Positions 1 to 5,759 of a stretch of DNA of 12,167 nucleotides are shown here, one piece after another. Numbering within the stretch: position 1 is the stretch's first letter; every line of letters starts with the position of its first letter. Both the position numbers and the translations under genes were made by a program. The notes beneath the pieces are model-generated. The model was not told the origin of the DNA, made no database searches, and saw only the letters and a program-made list of their open reading frames with translations. Source of the stretch: Nanobdellota archaeon (lineage in GTDB: Archaea > Nanobdellota > Nanobdellia > Woesearchaeales > JAHJBD01); NCBI GenBank assembly GCA_018813725.1, contig JAHJBD010000043.1:1-12167 (forward strand), given 5' to 3'.

Positions 1-390
1 CCTGCCAAAGGCAGCAAAGAAGAGCCAGAGCCAACACCTACTGCAACTGAAGACATCTCTGAACTTAACAGAAGGATGCGCTTGATCGAAGAAAGGAACT
101 CAAGCATTGATGTGCGGATGGAAGTTGTTGAAGAGAACGCAGTCAAGAGGCACCAAAGCCTTTCAAAAGAGTTCAAGACTTTCCTGTTAGATATATCTGA
201 GCAGAAAAGGGAGATCAACGAACTCAAGAACAAAATATTAGAGATCATCAGGAATATCACGTTATTGGCAAGAAAAGAGGAAGTGGAAGTATTGAGAAAA
301 TACCTCGACATCTGGAAGCCGATGAATTTTGTGACAAGAAACGAGATTGAAGAGATTGTCAAAGACACTATCAGGAATCAAAAAGTTTAA
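1..390 (+). CDS. Coiled-coil protein, C-terminal part (5' end outside window)
   Basis: The frame is open from base 1, so the start lies upstream; the first ATG inside (76) falls mid-sequence and is not a convincing start. The visible 129 residues begin with a Glu/Pro/Thr-rich linker (about residues 1-17), followed by a long charged heptad-like helix (LNRRMRLIEERNSS onward to about residue 105). The C-terminal segment is more specific: ARKEEVEVLRKYLDIWKPMN, then FVTRNEIEEIV. No membrane segment or signal peptide is visible. The next gene on the same strand is another coiled-coil protein with its own promoter overlapping this stop codon. I do not recognise the family. The linker plus coiled coil plus short conserved tail suggests a structural or scaffold subunit. 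Such pairs could accompany archaeal pilus or archaellum-like loci, but nothing in the window proves it. Confidence 0.8.
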   Translation, partial: PAKGSKEEPEPTPTATEDISELNRRMRLIEERNSSIDVRMEVVEENAVKRHQSLSKEFKTFLLDISEQKREINELKNKILEIIRNITLLARKEEVEVLRKYLDIWKPMNFVTRNEIEEIVKDTIRNQKV

Positions 391-394
391 ATAA
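386..394 (+). promoter_or_regulatory. TATA box of the 431 gene
   Basis: TTTAAATAA overlaps the stop codon of the preceding gene. Its centre lies about 41 bp before the ATG at 431, which predicts a transcription start near 415-417 and a short leader of about 15 nt. This contrasts with the other promoters here, which sit about 23-28 bp from the ATG. Confidence 0.5.
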
Positions 395-415
395 GCACTG
401 AACCAATTACAAAAA

Positions 416-421
416 AGAGGT
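416..421 (+). promoter_or_regulatory. Shine-Dalgarno-like site of the 431 gene
   Basis: AGAGGT, complementary to the usual 16S rRNA 3' end, is followed by a 9-nt spacer and the ATG at 431. It fits the short leader predicted from the TATA box at 386-394 and supports the chosen start. It is the clearest such site at the head of a transcription unit in the window. Confidence 0.5.
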
Positions 422-430
422 AGATAGATA

Positions 431-976
431 ATGGCATCACTAGGAGACACGATCAATTCTTTCAGGCAGCAAGGCTATCAGGACGGCCAGATTGTGCAGT
501 ACCTGACAACACAAGGCTATGCTCAAAATGATATATATGCAGCCATGGGAAAGTCTGCTCCACCAGCAGCTCCTCCCAGCGGGGCCCCGCCTCCACCACC
601 ATCAAACACTGCAGAAGGCGCAGCAACCAGGGAACAGATTGAAGAGGTTGCAGAGGCAGTAGTAGAAGAAAAATGGAAGACCCTGCTTGAGAAACTTAAC
701 ACTCTGACTGAATGGAAAGACGACACGCAGACAAGGCTGGCCCAGATAGAACAGGATGTCAAGAACATCCAGACAAGCTTTGATTCATTGCACAAAGGAG
801 TACTAGGTAAGATTTCTGAATATGACAAGAATCTGACAGATGTTGGAACATCGATAAAAGCAATGGACAAAGTGTTCAAAGAAGTCATCCCTACTTTTAC
901 TGAAAATGTCAACAAATTAGACAGGATAGCAAGATCGCCAGGTATGTCACCAAGAGTTGCTTCTAGACCAAGATAA
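431..976 (+). CDS. Coiled-coil protein with N-terminal helical domain and proline linker
   Basis: This 181-residue soluble protein has three visible parts. Residues 1-40 form a small helical domain with two similar helix starts, FRQQGYQDGQIVQYLTTQGY and AQNDIYAAMG; the repeated 'QGY-x-x-x-x-I' pattern resembles short UBA-like or winged-helix peptide-binding modules. Residues 43-63 are a Pro/Ala-rich linker. Residues 66-165 are a long acidic/basic coiled coil (IEEVAEAVVEEKWKTLLEKL, then ARLAQIEQDV-like heptads), ending in a basic tail (SPRVASRPR). No signal peptide or membrane segment is seen. The start is supported by the AGAGGT site 9 nt upstream. It follows another coiled-coil gene on the same strand and faces a membrane-protein operon across a 21-bp convergent gap. 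The name of the family is not known to me; an adaptor or scaffold role is inference. Confidence 0.85.
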   Translation: MASLGDTINSFRQQGYQDGQIVQYLTTQGYAQNDIYAAMGKSAPPAAPPSGAPPPPPSNTAEGAATREQIEEVAEAVVEEKWKTLLEKLNTLTEWKDDTQTRLAQIEQDVKNIQTSFDSLHKGVLGKISEYDKNLTDVGTSIKAMDKVFKEVIPTFTENVNKLDRIARSPGMSPRVASRPR

Positions 977-997
977 ATAATTTTAGAATACTAAGTT

Positions 998-1513
998 CTA
1001 CCTAGACTTACCAGCCATCAAGGCAATAGTAAATACAGCAATTAGCAATACTAAGATGGCACCCATGATATTTGGATGGAACAAAACAGCACCTGGCTGG
1101 GTGTAATCTGCTTCTGTCTCATTCTCACCAGGGATTGATGTCTGCTGCCTTACATATGTAAGTGCTCCGACAACTATTATTATCAAAACAACAACTCCAA
1201 GCAAAAGCTTGAGTGAGCTCGATCCCAATACCTGAGAAGTATCAAGCCCCATCACCCTAAAAGCGATAGATGCAAATATTATGAAGATAAACAGTATCGC
1301 AAACCATGGCGATATCAGGTTGATTATTCCAGTTGCGATTGGCGATATAAGCACCAGCAAAGCAATAACAAAAGCGATGACCAGATTGATTCCGTCATTA
1401 TCACCCACAACTTTTGTAAGCTTAAGTATAGCATAGACAACAAGCAATACCAGTACAAAGACAAATATGTTAGAAAATTGTGCTAATCCTGAGACATCGA
1501 TTAATGTTGCCAT
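998..1513 (-). CDS. Five-span membrane protein, third of a tandem paralogue set
   Basis: The 171-residue product is almost entirely hydrophobic, with predicted spans near residues 14-33, 42-61, 65-87, 100-121 and 148-168. A hydrophilic acidic loop (about 122-145, PGENETEADYTQPG) lies before the last span, and the C-terminus is short and basic (MAGKSR). The segment VVYAILKLTKVVG followed by INLVIAFVIALLVLIS matches the corresponding segment of the two upstream proteins, so this is a diverged paralogue. Its ATG overlaps the previous stop by one base (TAATG), and a GGCGGTGG stretch just upstream on the minus strand may help initiation. It is the last gene of the operon and ends 21 bp from a convergent gene. 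There is no recognisable enzymatic motif; function unknown. Confidence 0.85.
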   Translation of the reverse strand: MATLIDVSGLAQFSNIFVFVLVLLVVYAILKLTKVVGDNDGINLVIAFVIALLVLISPIATGIINLISPWFAILFIFIIFASIAFRVMGLDTSQVLGSSSLKLLLGVVVLIIIVVGALTYVRQQTSIPGENETEADYTQPGAVLFHPNIMGAILVLLIAVFTIALMAGKSR

Positions 1514-2106
1514 TACTTTCCACCGCCAAAGATCTTGCCAAAGTCCACACCAAACCTTTTCATGGTACCTAGCTCTTCCTTGGTGCCTTCACCTGTGACA
1601 AAACTGATGATCACTCCAAATACTAACAGCATGATTATTATGGCTACTGCATCTGAGCCAAAAAAACCTTCAAACCATCCATATCCTCCCCACCAACCAG
1701 CTGCTCCTCCAAAGATAAACACGATTGTTAATATTGAGATTATGGCAATCCAGTTTGGCGCTGCAAGGCCAAATATGTGCGCTTCTCCGCCAAATATGCC
1801 AATCAATACAAGGAGCATGACTATCGCTATCACTACAATAGATACAGCTGGCAAAGCGCTTTTAAGAATCTCAACAGGATCATACTGAGTATCATACCAC
1901 CCAGTCACATGAGGAATAACAGTCATCAGCGATATCACCAAAGCAACAATCGCATTTATATTCCTTCTTTCTCCAAACACCTTCACCTTCTGGAGTATTG
2001 CAAAAAGTACAGCAAAGATAAGCAAGAATGGCAGCAGTATATCTGTGAGACCCCAATTCTCAAGTGATTGGACAAATCCTTCTAATTTCCATGCTTGGCT
2101 TGCCAT
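1513..2106 (-). CDS. Five-span membrane protein, second of a tandem paralogue set
   Basis: The 197-residue protein has spans near residues 22-41, 48-67, 84-107, 118-140 and 150-172, and a glycine-rich charged C-terminal tail (about 173-197, ending GKIFGGGK). After an amphipathic N-terminus (MASQAWKLEGFVQSLENWG) it carries the family core LPFLLIFAVLFAILQKVKVF, a short basic loop, then NINAIVALVISL. The same core recurs in the genes on both sides. A Gly/Trp-rich stretch (GGAAGWWGGYGWFEGFFG) lies between spans 4 and 5. It starts one base after the upstream stop and shares one base with the downstream start, so the three are surely cotranscribed. A pore, holin-like or secretion/pilus membrane subunit would fit the topology, but no motif decides between these. 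Confidence 0.87.
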   Translation of the reverse strand: MASQAWKLEGFVQSLENWGLTDILLPFLLIFAVLFAILQKVKVFGERRNINAIVALVISLMTVIPHVTGWYDTQYDPVEILKSALPAVSIVVIAIVMLLVLIGIFGGEAHIFGLAAPNWIAIISILTIVFIFGGAAGWWGGYGWFEGFFGSDAVAIIIMLLVFGVIISFVTGEGTKEELGTMKRFGVDFGKIFGGGK

Positions 2107-2107
2107 T

Positions 2108-2665
2108 TTATTCAGATTTCTTTGATGATGATGGAGGGCTTTCCCCTTTTATGATCCACACGATAAATAGGACAATCACTACAAGGAAGATTATCGCACC
2201 GATTCCTGCGCCGCCAGTTCCAGCGCTAAGATACCTCCATGTGATATCCAGCCATCCAAGCGCATTAAGGAAAATCATGGATATGCCTATAAACATGATA
2301 AACATAAAGAATATCTTCCATCCTTCTGGCAGGAATACTCCTCCTGGTTCTTCTTTGAAAAATGATCCGACTAATAATAAGAACAATACAGATAGCATAA
2401 GAAGTATTACCATCTGAGATGAGACAGTAGTTATTATCTCAACCAATCTTGAAGAAGCGACAACAAGGAAGGATATCACAAATGAAACAAGCGCATTGAT
2501 ATTTTTTCTGGTATATTTCTTGCCATCAATATCCTCTGTCCCGAAAACCTTGGTCTTTTCAAGGATAGCAAAGACGATTGCAAAAACAAGCAAGAAAGGC
2601 AGAACTACATCATATATACCGATTGCTGTAAAAAAGTCTATTACACCTCTAAACTGTGATGCCAT
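2108..2665 (-). CDS. Five-span membrane protein, first of a tandem paralogue set
   Basis: The start is placed at the ATG ending at 2665 (MASQFRGV...), giving 185 residues, rather than at a TTG three codons upstream. The TATA box is centred 26 bp before this ATG, so the transcript probably begins at it, and the second gene of the operon also begins MASQ. Spans lie near residues 18-38, 55-74, 80-102, 115-137 and 149-172, with a charged C-terminal tail (GESPPSSSKKSE). The core LPFLLVFAIVFAILEKTKVF, a basic loop (GKKYTRKN) and INALVSFVISFLVV define the family shared with the next two genes. Function unknown. As first gene of the operon it is driven by the promoter at the left edge of the palindrome array. 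Confidence 0.87.
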   Translation of the reverse strand: MASQFRGVIDFFTAIGIYDVVLPFLLVFAIVFAILEKTKVFGTEDIDGKKYTRKNINALVSFVISFLVVASSRLVEIITTVSSQMVILLMLSVLFLLLVGSFFKEEPGGVFLPEGWKIFFMFIMFIGISMIFLNALGWLDITWRYLSAGTGGAGIGAIIFLVVIVLFIVWIIKGESPPSSSKKSE

Positions 2666-2684
2666 ATGATTCAATTATGATAGG

Positions 2685-2697
2685 ATTTATATATAAA
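2685..2697 (-). promoter_or_regulatory. TATA box and BRE of the membrane-protein operon
   Basis: Read on the minus strand, TTTATATATAAAT is directly preceded by CGAAACC, a good match to an archaeal BRE plus TATA box. The centre is about 26 bp before the ATG at 2665, predicting a leaderless transcript. The BRE-like bases are the first copy of the AGGTTTCG arm of the neighbouring palindrome array, read in reverse. Confidence 0.7.
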
Positions 2698-2870
2698 GGT
2701 TTCGATATTGTTTTGCAATATGGAACCTCCAAAACTCGTATGAGTTTTGATAGGTTTCGGAAATCAAAGATTTCCGGACCTCTAAAAAATCATAGATTTT
2801 TTTATAGGTTTCGATATTGTTTTGCAATATTGAACCTCAGAAATTCTCAATTTCTGTAGGTTTCGATTTA
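2697..2870. repeat. Tandem array of six alternating palindromes in three ~54-bp units
   Basis: The constant arm AGGTTTCG occurs at 2697, 2752, 2806 and 2858 (spacing 55, 54, 52). A constant closing arm, (G/T)GAACCTC or GGACCTC, occurs at 2722, 2776 and 2831. Between the arms lie palindromes: ATATTG/CAATAT (2705-2721, recurring at 2814-2830) and CGGAAATC/GATTTCCG (2758-2776). Between units lie three others: CAAAACTC/GAGTTTTG (2730-2749), AAAAAATC/GATTTTTT (2784-2802) and CAGAAATT/AATTTCTG (2838-2856). Stems are 6-8 perfect base pairs with 3-5 nt loops. Units 1 and 3 are nearly identical (one change in 33); unit 2 and all three spacers differ in sequence but keep perfect self-complementarity. 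The last arm at 2858-2865 is an unfinished unit. The array fills the gap between two divergent TATA boxes and contains no gene. Confidence 0.9.
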
Positions 2871-2876
2871 AGAAAG

Positions 2877-2885
2877 ATTTAAAAA
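2877..2885 (+). promoter_or_regulatory. TATA box of the translin-like gene
   Basis: ATTTAAAAA is centred 27 bp before the ATG at 2908, predicting a leaderless transcript. This decides the start: an in-frame GTG at 2890 would lie upstream of the expected transcription start. Confidence 0.6.
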
Positions 2886-2907
2886 CCCAGTGAAAATTAG
2901 GAAGAGA

Positions 2908-3465
2908 ATGATAAACTTTGATAAAGTAAAAAAAGCACTAGATAATTCAGATCAAGAAAGAGAAAAACAGATACCTATCTCAAGGGAGATAGTACGGCTT
3001 TCAAAAAAGATAATATATTCTATACACCGAAACGAAAATACAGACACAAAGTTAAAAGAGATTAAAATACTACTAAAGAAATTGATCACAATATCAAAAG
3101 CTTCTCCAAAATTACTTTATTCAGGACCAGTCAAGATTGCCATACAAGAATATGTTGAAGCAGTTGCTTTTGACCATTTTGTCGAGAATCAAAAACTGAT
3201 TGCCTATTCAGAAGAATTCTTAGATGAAGAATATTATCTTATGGGCCTATGCGACCTGTCTGGGGAACTTGTAAGAAAGGCGATACAAGAAGGGATCAAC
3301 AAGAACACAAAACTAGTGATAAAGATCCGAGAAGTGATCGATGAGTTATACTATAAGATCCTAGAGCTTGACCTAAGGAACGGTGAACTGAGAAAAAAAT
3401 CAGATGGAATAAAATATGACCTAAAAAAGCTAGATGACCTGGCCTTTAACCTTTCCCTCAAATAA
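2908..3465 (+). CDS. Translin-family protein, TRAX-like (putative endoribonuclease)
   Basis: The 185-residue, all-helical protein matches the translin/TRAX family in length and in conserved segments: VRLSKKIIYSIHR near residue 30, IQEYVEAVAFDHF near 79-91, YLMGLCDLSGELVRKAI near 110-126, and GELRKKSDGIKYDLKKL near 159-175. The EYVEA glutamates (E81, E84) and the aspartate of LCDLSGEL (D116) sit where catalytic TRAX subunits have their acidic residues, by eye alignment with remembered human TRAX. TRAX with translin forms C3PO, an RNA-cleaving octamer in animals and fungi; archaeal relatives exist and some are nucleases. A nuclease role here is therefore likely but inferred. It has its own promoter next to the palindrome array and lies upstream of aspS, which has a separate promoter. 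No translin-only partner is visible, so it may form a homo-oligomer. Confidence 0.88.
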   Translation: MINFDKVKKALDNSDQEREKQIPISREIVRLSKKIIYSIHRNENTDTKLKEIKILLKKLITISKASPKLLYSGPVKIAIQEYVEAVAFDHFVENQKLIAYSEEFLDEEYYLMGLCDLSGELVRKAIQEGINKNTKLVIKIREVIDELYYKILELDLRNGELRKKSDGIKYDLKKLDDLAFNLSLK

Positions 3466-3487
3466 AAGTTCTCATCTGGTCAAAACC

Positions 3488-3497
3488 TTTATAAATA
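3488..3497 (+). promoter_or_regulatory. TATA box of aspS
   Basis: TTTATAAATA, preceded by AAAACC (BRE-like), is centred about 27 bp before the aspS ATG at 3519. It predicts a leaderless transcript covering aspS and the overlapping rdgB gene. Confidence 0.7.
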
Positions 3498-3518
3498 TCT
3501 CATAATCATCTCAATCTT

Positions 3519-5759
3519 ATGAAACGAACACATACTTGCGGAGAATTAGACAAGAGATCAGTTGGCAAGAAAGTAGTTCTTACTGGCTGGGTCCATACCA
3601 GAAGAGACCATGGCGGCGTAGTATTTATCGATATAAGGGACAGGTACGGCTTAACACAGATCGTATTCAATCCAGAATTCAACAAAGACAGCCATAAAGA
3701 AGCTGAGCACCTAAGAAGGGAAGATGTTATACTTATAAGCGGTGTTGTTAAGGCAAGAGGAGAAGGCCTTGCAAATCCAAACTTAAAGACAGGAGAGATA
3801 GAGGTATTCTCAGACAGGCTCGAGATACTAAACAAATCAGCGACCCCTCCTATCGAGATTGATGATCGTGTTGATGTAAATGAAGACATCGCGTTAAAAT
3901 ATCGTTACCTAGACCTAAGAAAGCCTTCGCTTCAAAAGAACATGATAGTCAGGCACAAGGCAGGAAAAATTGCCAGAGATTATTTTGACTCATTAGGTTT
4001 CCTTGAGATAGAGACACCTATGCTTGCAAAATCAACACCAGAAGGCGCTCGTGATTACATTGTTCCAAGCAGGGTTAGCCCTGGAAAATTCTACGCACTT
4101 CCTCAAAGCCCTCAGATCTTTAAGCAGCTCTTGATGGTAGCTGGATTTGACAGGTATTTCCAGATAGTAAAGTGCTTTAGAGATGAAGACCTAAGAGCAG
4201 ACAGGCAGCCTGAATTCACCCAGATCGACCTCGAGATGAGCTTTCCTGAAGAAAATGATATTTACACTATAATGGAAGGCCTTATGAAAAAACTTTGGAA
4301 AGGCATCCTTGATATTGATGTTAAGATCCCGTTTAAGCGTGTACCATATGATGAAGCCATGGAGAGGTATGGTTCTGACAAACCAGACCTTAGATTTGGT
4401 TTAGAACTAAAAAACATCACCAATATAGCTGCAAAGACAAGCTTCAAAGTATTTGCAGACACTGCGAAGAATGGTGGTTTGATCAAAGGCATAAACGTAA
4501 AAGGCGCAGCTGAAAAGTTCTCAAGAAAGGACATTGATGACCTTATCCCTTTTGTACAGATCTATGGCGCAAAAGGATTAGCATGGATGAAATATGATGG
4601 TAAGCAGTTAGAAAGCTCAATTGTAAAGTATTTTAGCGATGATGACCAAAAAGAGCTGATAAAGACGATGGGTGCAGAAAAAGGCGACCTTTTGGTGTTT
4701 GTCGGAGATCCAAAATCATCAGTTGTGAACGCAGCTCTCGGAAACCTCAGGATAAAGCTCGGTAAGCAGCTTGGCCTTATTGATGAGAAAGATTTCAATT
4801 TCTGCTGGATTACAGACTTCCCATTGTTTGAGTACAATGAAGATGAAGGAAGATACCAAGCGATGCACCACCCTTTCACATCACCAAAACCAGAGGATAT
4901 AAAATATCTTGATACTGATCCAACAAAGGTAAAGAGTATAGCCTATGACCTCACATTGAACGGAGTTGAAGTAGGTGGCGGCTCAATAAGGATACACCAA
5001 CGTGAGCTTCAGGAAAAGATGTTCAAAGCTCTTGGCATAACACCAGAAGAAGCACAGTTAAAGTTTGGCTTCCTGCTTGAAGCTTTCAAATACGGGGCAC
5101 CACCGCACGGCGGCCTCGCATTTGGTTTTGACAGGTTATGCGCACTTATGGTAGGAACAGATAACATAAGGAATGTTATAGCTTTCCCAAAGACAAAATC
5201 AGCAGAATCATTGATGGACGAAGCACCAAGCGTAGTTGATGATAAACAACTAAAGGAATTGCACATAAAGCTTGACATAATAAAGATGCCTGCAAAAGAT
5301 GAAGTCTATGAAAAGATCGTAGATGCATTGAACAAAGACAAGATAGAGTTTGAGACCATCGAACATAAGGCAGTATATACATCAGAAGAAGCTGCAGAAG
5401 TGAGAGGCATAAGCCCAAGCCAAGGTGTAAAAGCGCTGATATGCAAGACAGACAAAGGTTTTGTACAGGCATGCGTCCCAGGTGACAAAGAGATCGATCT
5501 TGAGAAGCTTAAGAAAGTTCTTCAGACAAAATCTGTTGAGCTTGCATCAGCTGATGAGGTAAAACGCGTTTCAGGCTGCAGCATCGGCTCTGTTCCTCCG
5601 TTCGGAAACCTTTTCGAGATCAAGATTTTGATAGATAAGCAGGTTACACAGAACAAAGAAGTTGCTTTTAACGCAGGCACCCACACTAAATCAATAAAGA
5701 TGAGAGCAAAGGACTTAACAAAAGTTACTGGCGCCAGGGTAGCAGAATTCTCGAAATGA
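3519..5759 (+). CDS. aspS: Bacterial-type aspartyl-tRNA synthetase fused to a YbaK-type tRNA-editing domain
   Basis: This enzyme charges tRNA with aspartate. Residues 1-135 are the OB-fold anticodon domain (GWVHTRRDHGGVVF, DIRDRYG). Residues 140-285 and 420-588 form the class II core: motif 1 FLEIETPML, motif 2 CFRDEDLRADRQPEFTQID near 218, and motif 3 GGLAFGFDRL near 531. The insert of about 290-420 (AAKTSFKVFAD to VQIYGAKGLAWMK) is the GAD domain found in bacterial AspRS, GatB and GatE but absent from ordinary archaeal AspRS. Bacterial enzymes end near residue 590; this one continues to 746 with a YbaK/ProX-like domain (TSEEAAEVRGIS, GVKALICK, GSVPPFGNLF, FNAGTHTKSIKMR). His31 in RRDHG and the GEGLANPN loop match positions linked to non-discriminating AspRS. 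The stop overlaps the next start (ATGA). Transfer from bacteria is likely; the substrate of the editing domain is unknown. Confidence 0.96.
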   Translation: MKRTHTCGELDKRSVGKKVVLTGWVHTRRDHGGVVFIDIRDRYGLTQIVFNPEFNKDSHKEAEHLRREDVILISGVVKARGEGLANPNLKTGEIEVFSDRLEILNKSATPPIEIDDRVDVNEDIALKYRYLDLRKPSLQKNMIVRHKAGKIARDYFDSLGFLEIETPMLAKSTPEGARDYIVPSRVSPGKFYALPQSPQIFKQLLMVAGFDRYFQIVKCFRDEDLRADRQPEFTQIDLEMSFPEENDIYTIMEGLMKKLWKGILDIDVKIPFKRVPYDEAMERYGSDKPDLRFGLELKNITNIAAKTSFKVFADTAKNGGLIKGINVKGAAEKFSRKDIDDLIPFVQIYGAKGLAWMKYDGKQLESSIVKYFSDDDQKELIKTMGAEKGDLLVFVGDPKSSVVNAALGNLRIKLGKQLGLIDEKDFNFCWITDFPLFEYNEDEGRYQAMHHPFTSPKPEDIKYLDTDPTKVKSIAYDLTLNGVEVGGGSIRIHQRELQEKMFKALGITPEEAQLKFGFLLEAFKYGAPPHGGLAFGFDRLCALMVGTDNIRNVIAFPKTKSAESLMDEAPSVVDDKQLKELHIKLDIIKMPAKDEVYEKIVDALNKDKIEFETIEHKAVYTSEEAAEVRGISPSQGVKALICKTDKGFVQACVPGDKEIDLEKLKKVLQTKSVELASADEVKRVSGCSIGSVPPFGNLFEIKILIDKQVTQNKEVAFNAGTHTKSIKMRAKDLTKVTGARVAEFSK

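Noticed and set aside
523..915. 130-codon minus-strand frame antisense to the coiled-coil gene
   Set aside because: The sense frame has a TATA box, a Shine-Dalgarno-like site and coherent domain structure; the antisense product is low-complexity Ser/Gly-rich.
977..1000. Hairpin terminator between the convergent genes
   Set aside because: Only a 5-bp inverted repeat (TAGAA/TTCTA) and a short T run are present, too little to call.
2656..2859. 67-codon plus-strand frame across the palindrome array
   Set aside because: It crosses the minus-strand promoter and the repeats, has no promoter of its own, and its product merely translates the palindromes.
2697..2870. CRISPR array
   Set aside because: The constant parts are only 8 bases, the variable parts are palindromes rather than unique spacers, there are three units, and no cas gene is present.
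2890..2907. GTG start for the translin-like gene
   Set aside because: It would begin only 9 bp from the TATA box centre, upstream of the expected transcription start; the ATG at 2908 fits.
5281..5300. Separate gene for the YbaK domain
   Set aside because: The frame continues without a stop from the synthetase through the domain, and no TATA box or spacing suggests a new start, although an internal start cannot be strictly excluded.
5176..5472. 98-codon minus-strand frame inside aspS
   Set aside because: It lies wholly antisense to strongly conserved AspRS and YbaK-domain coding sequence and resembles no protein.
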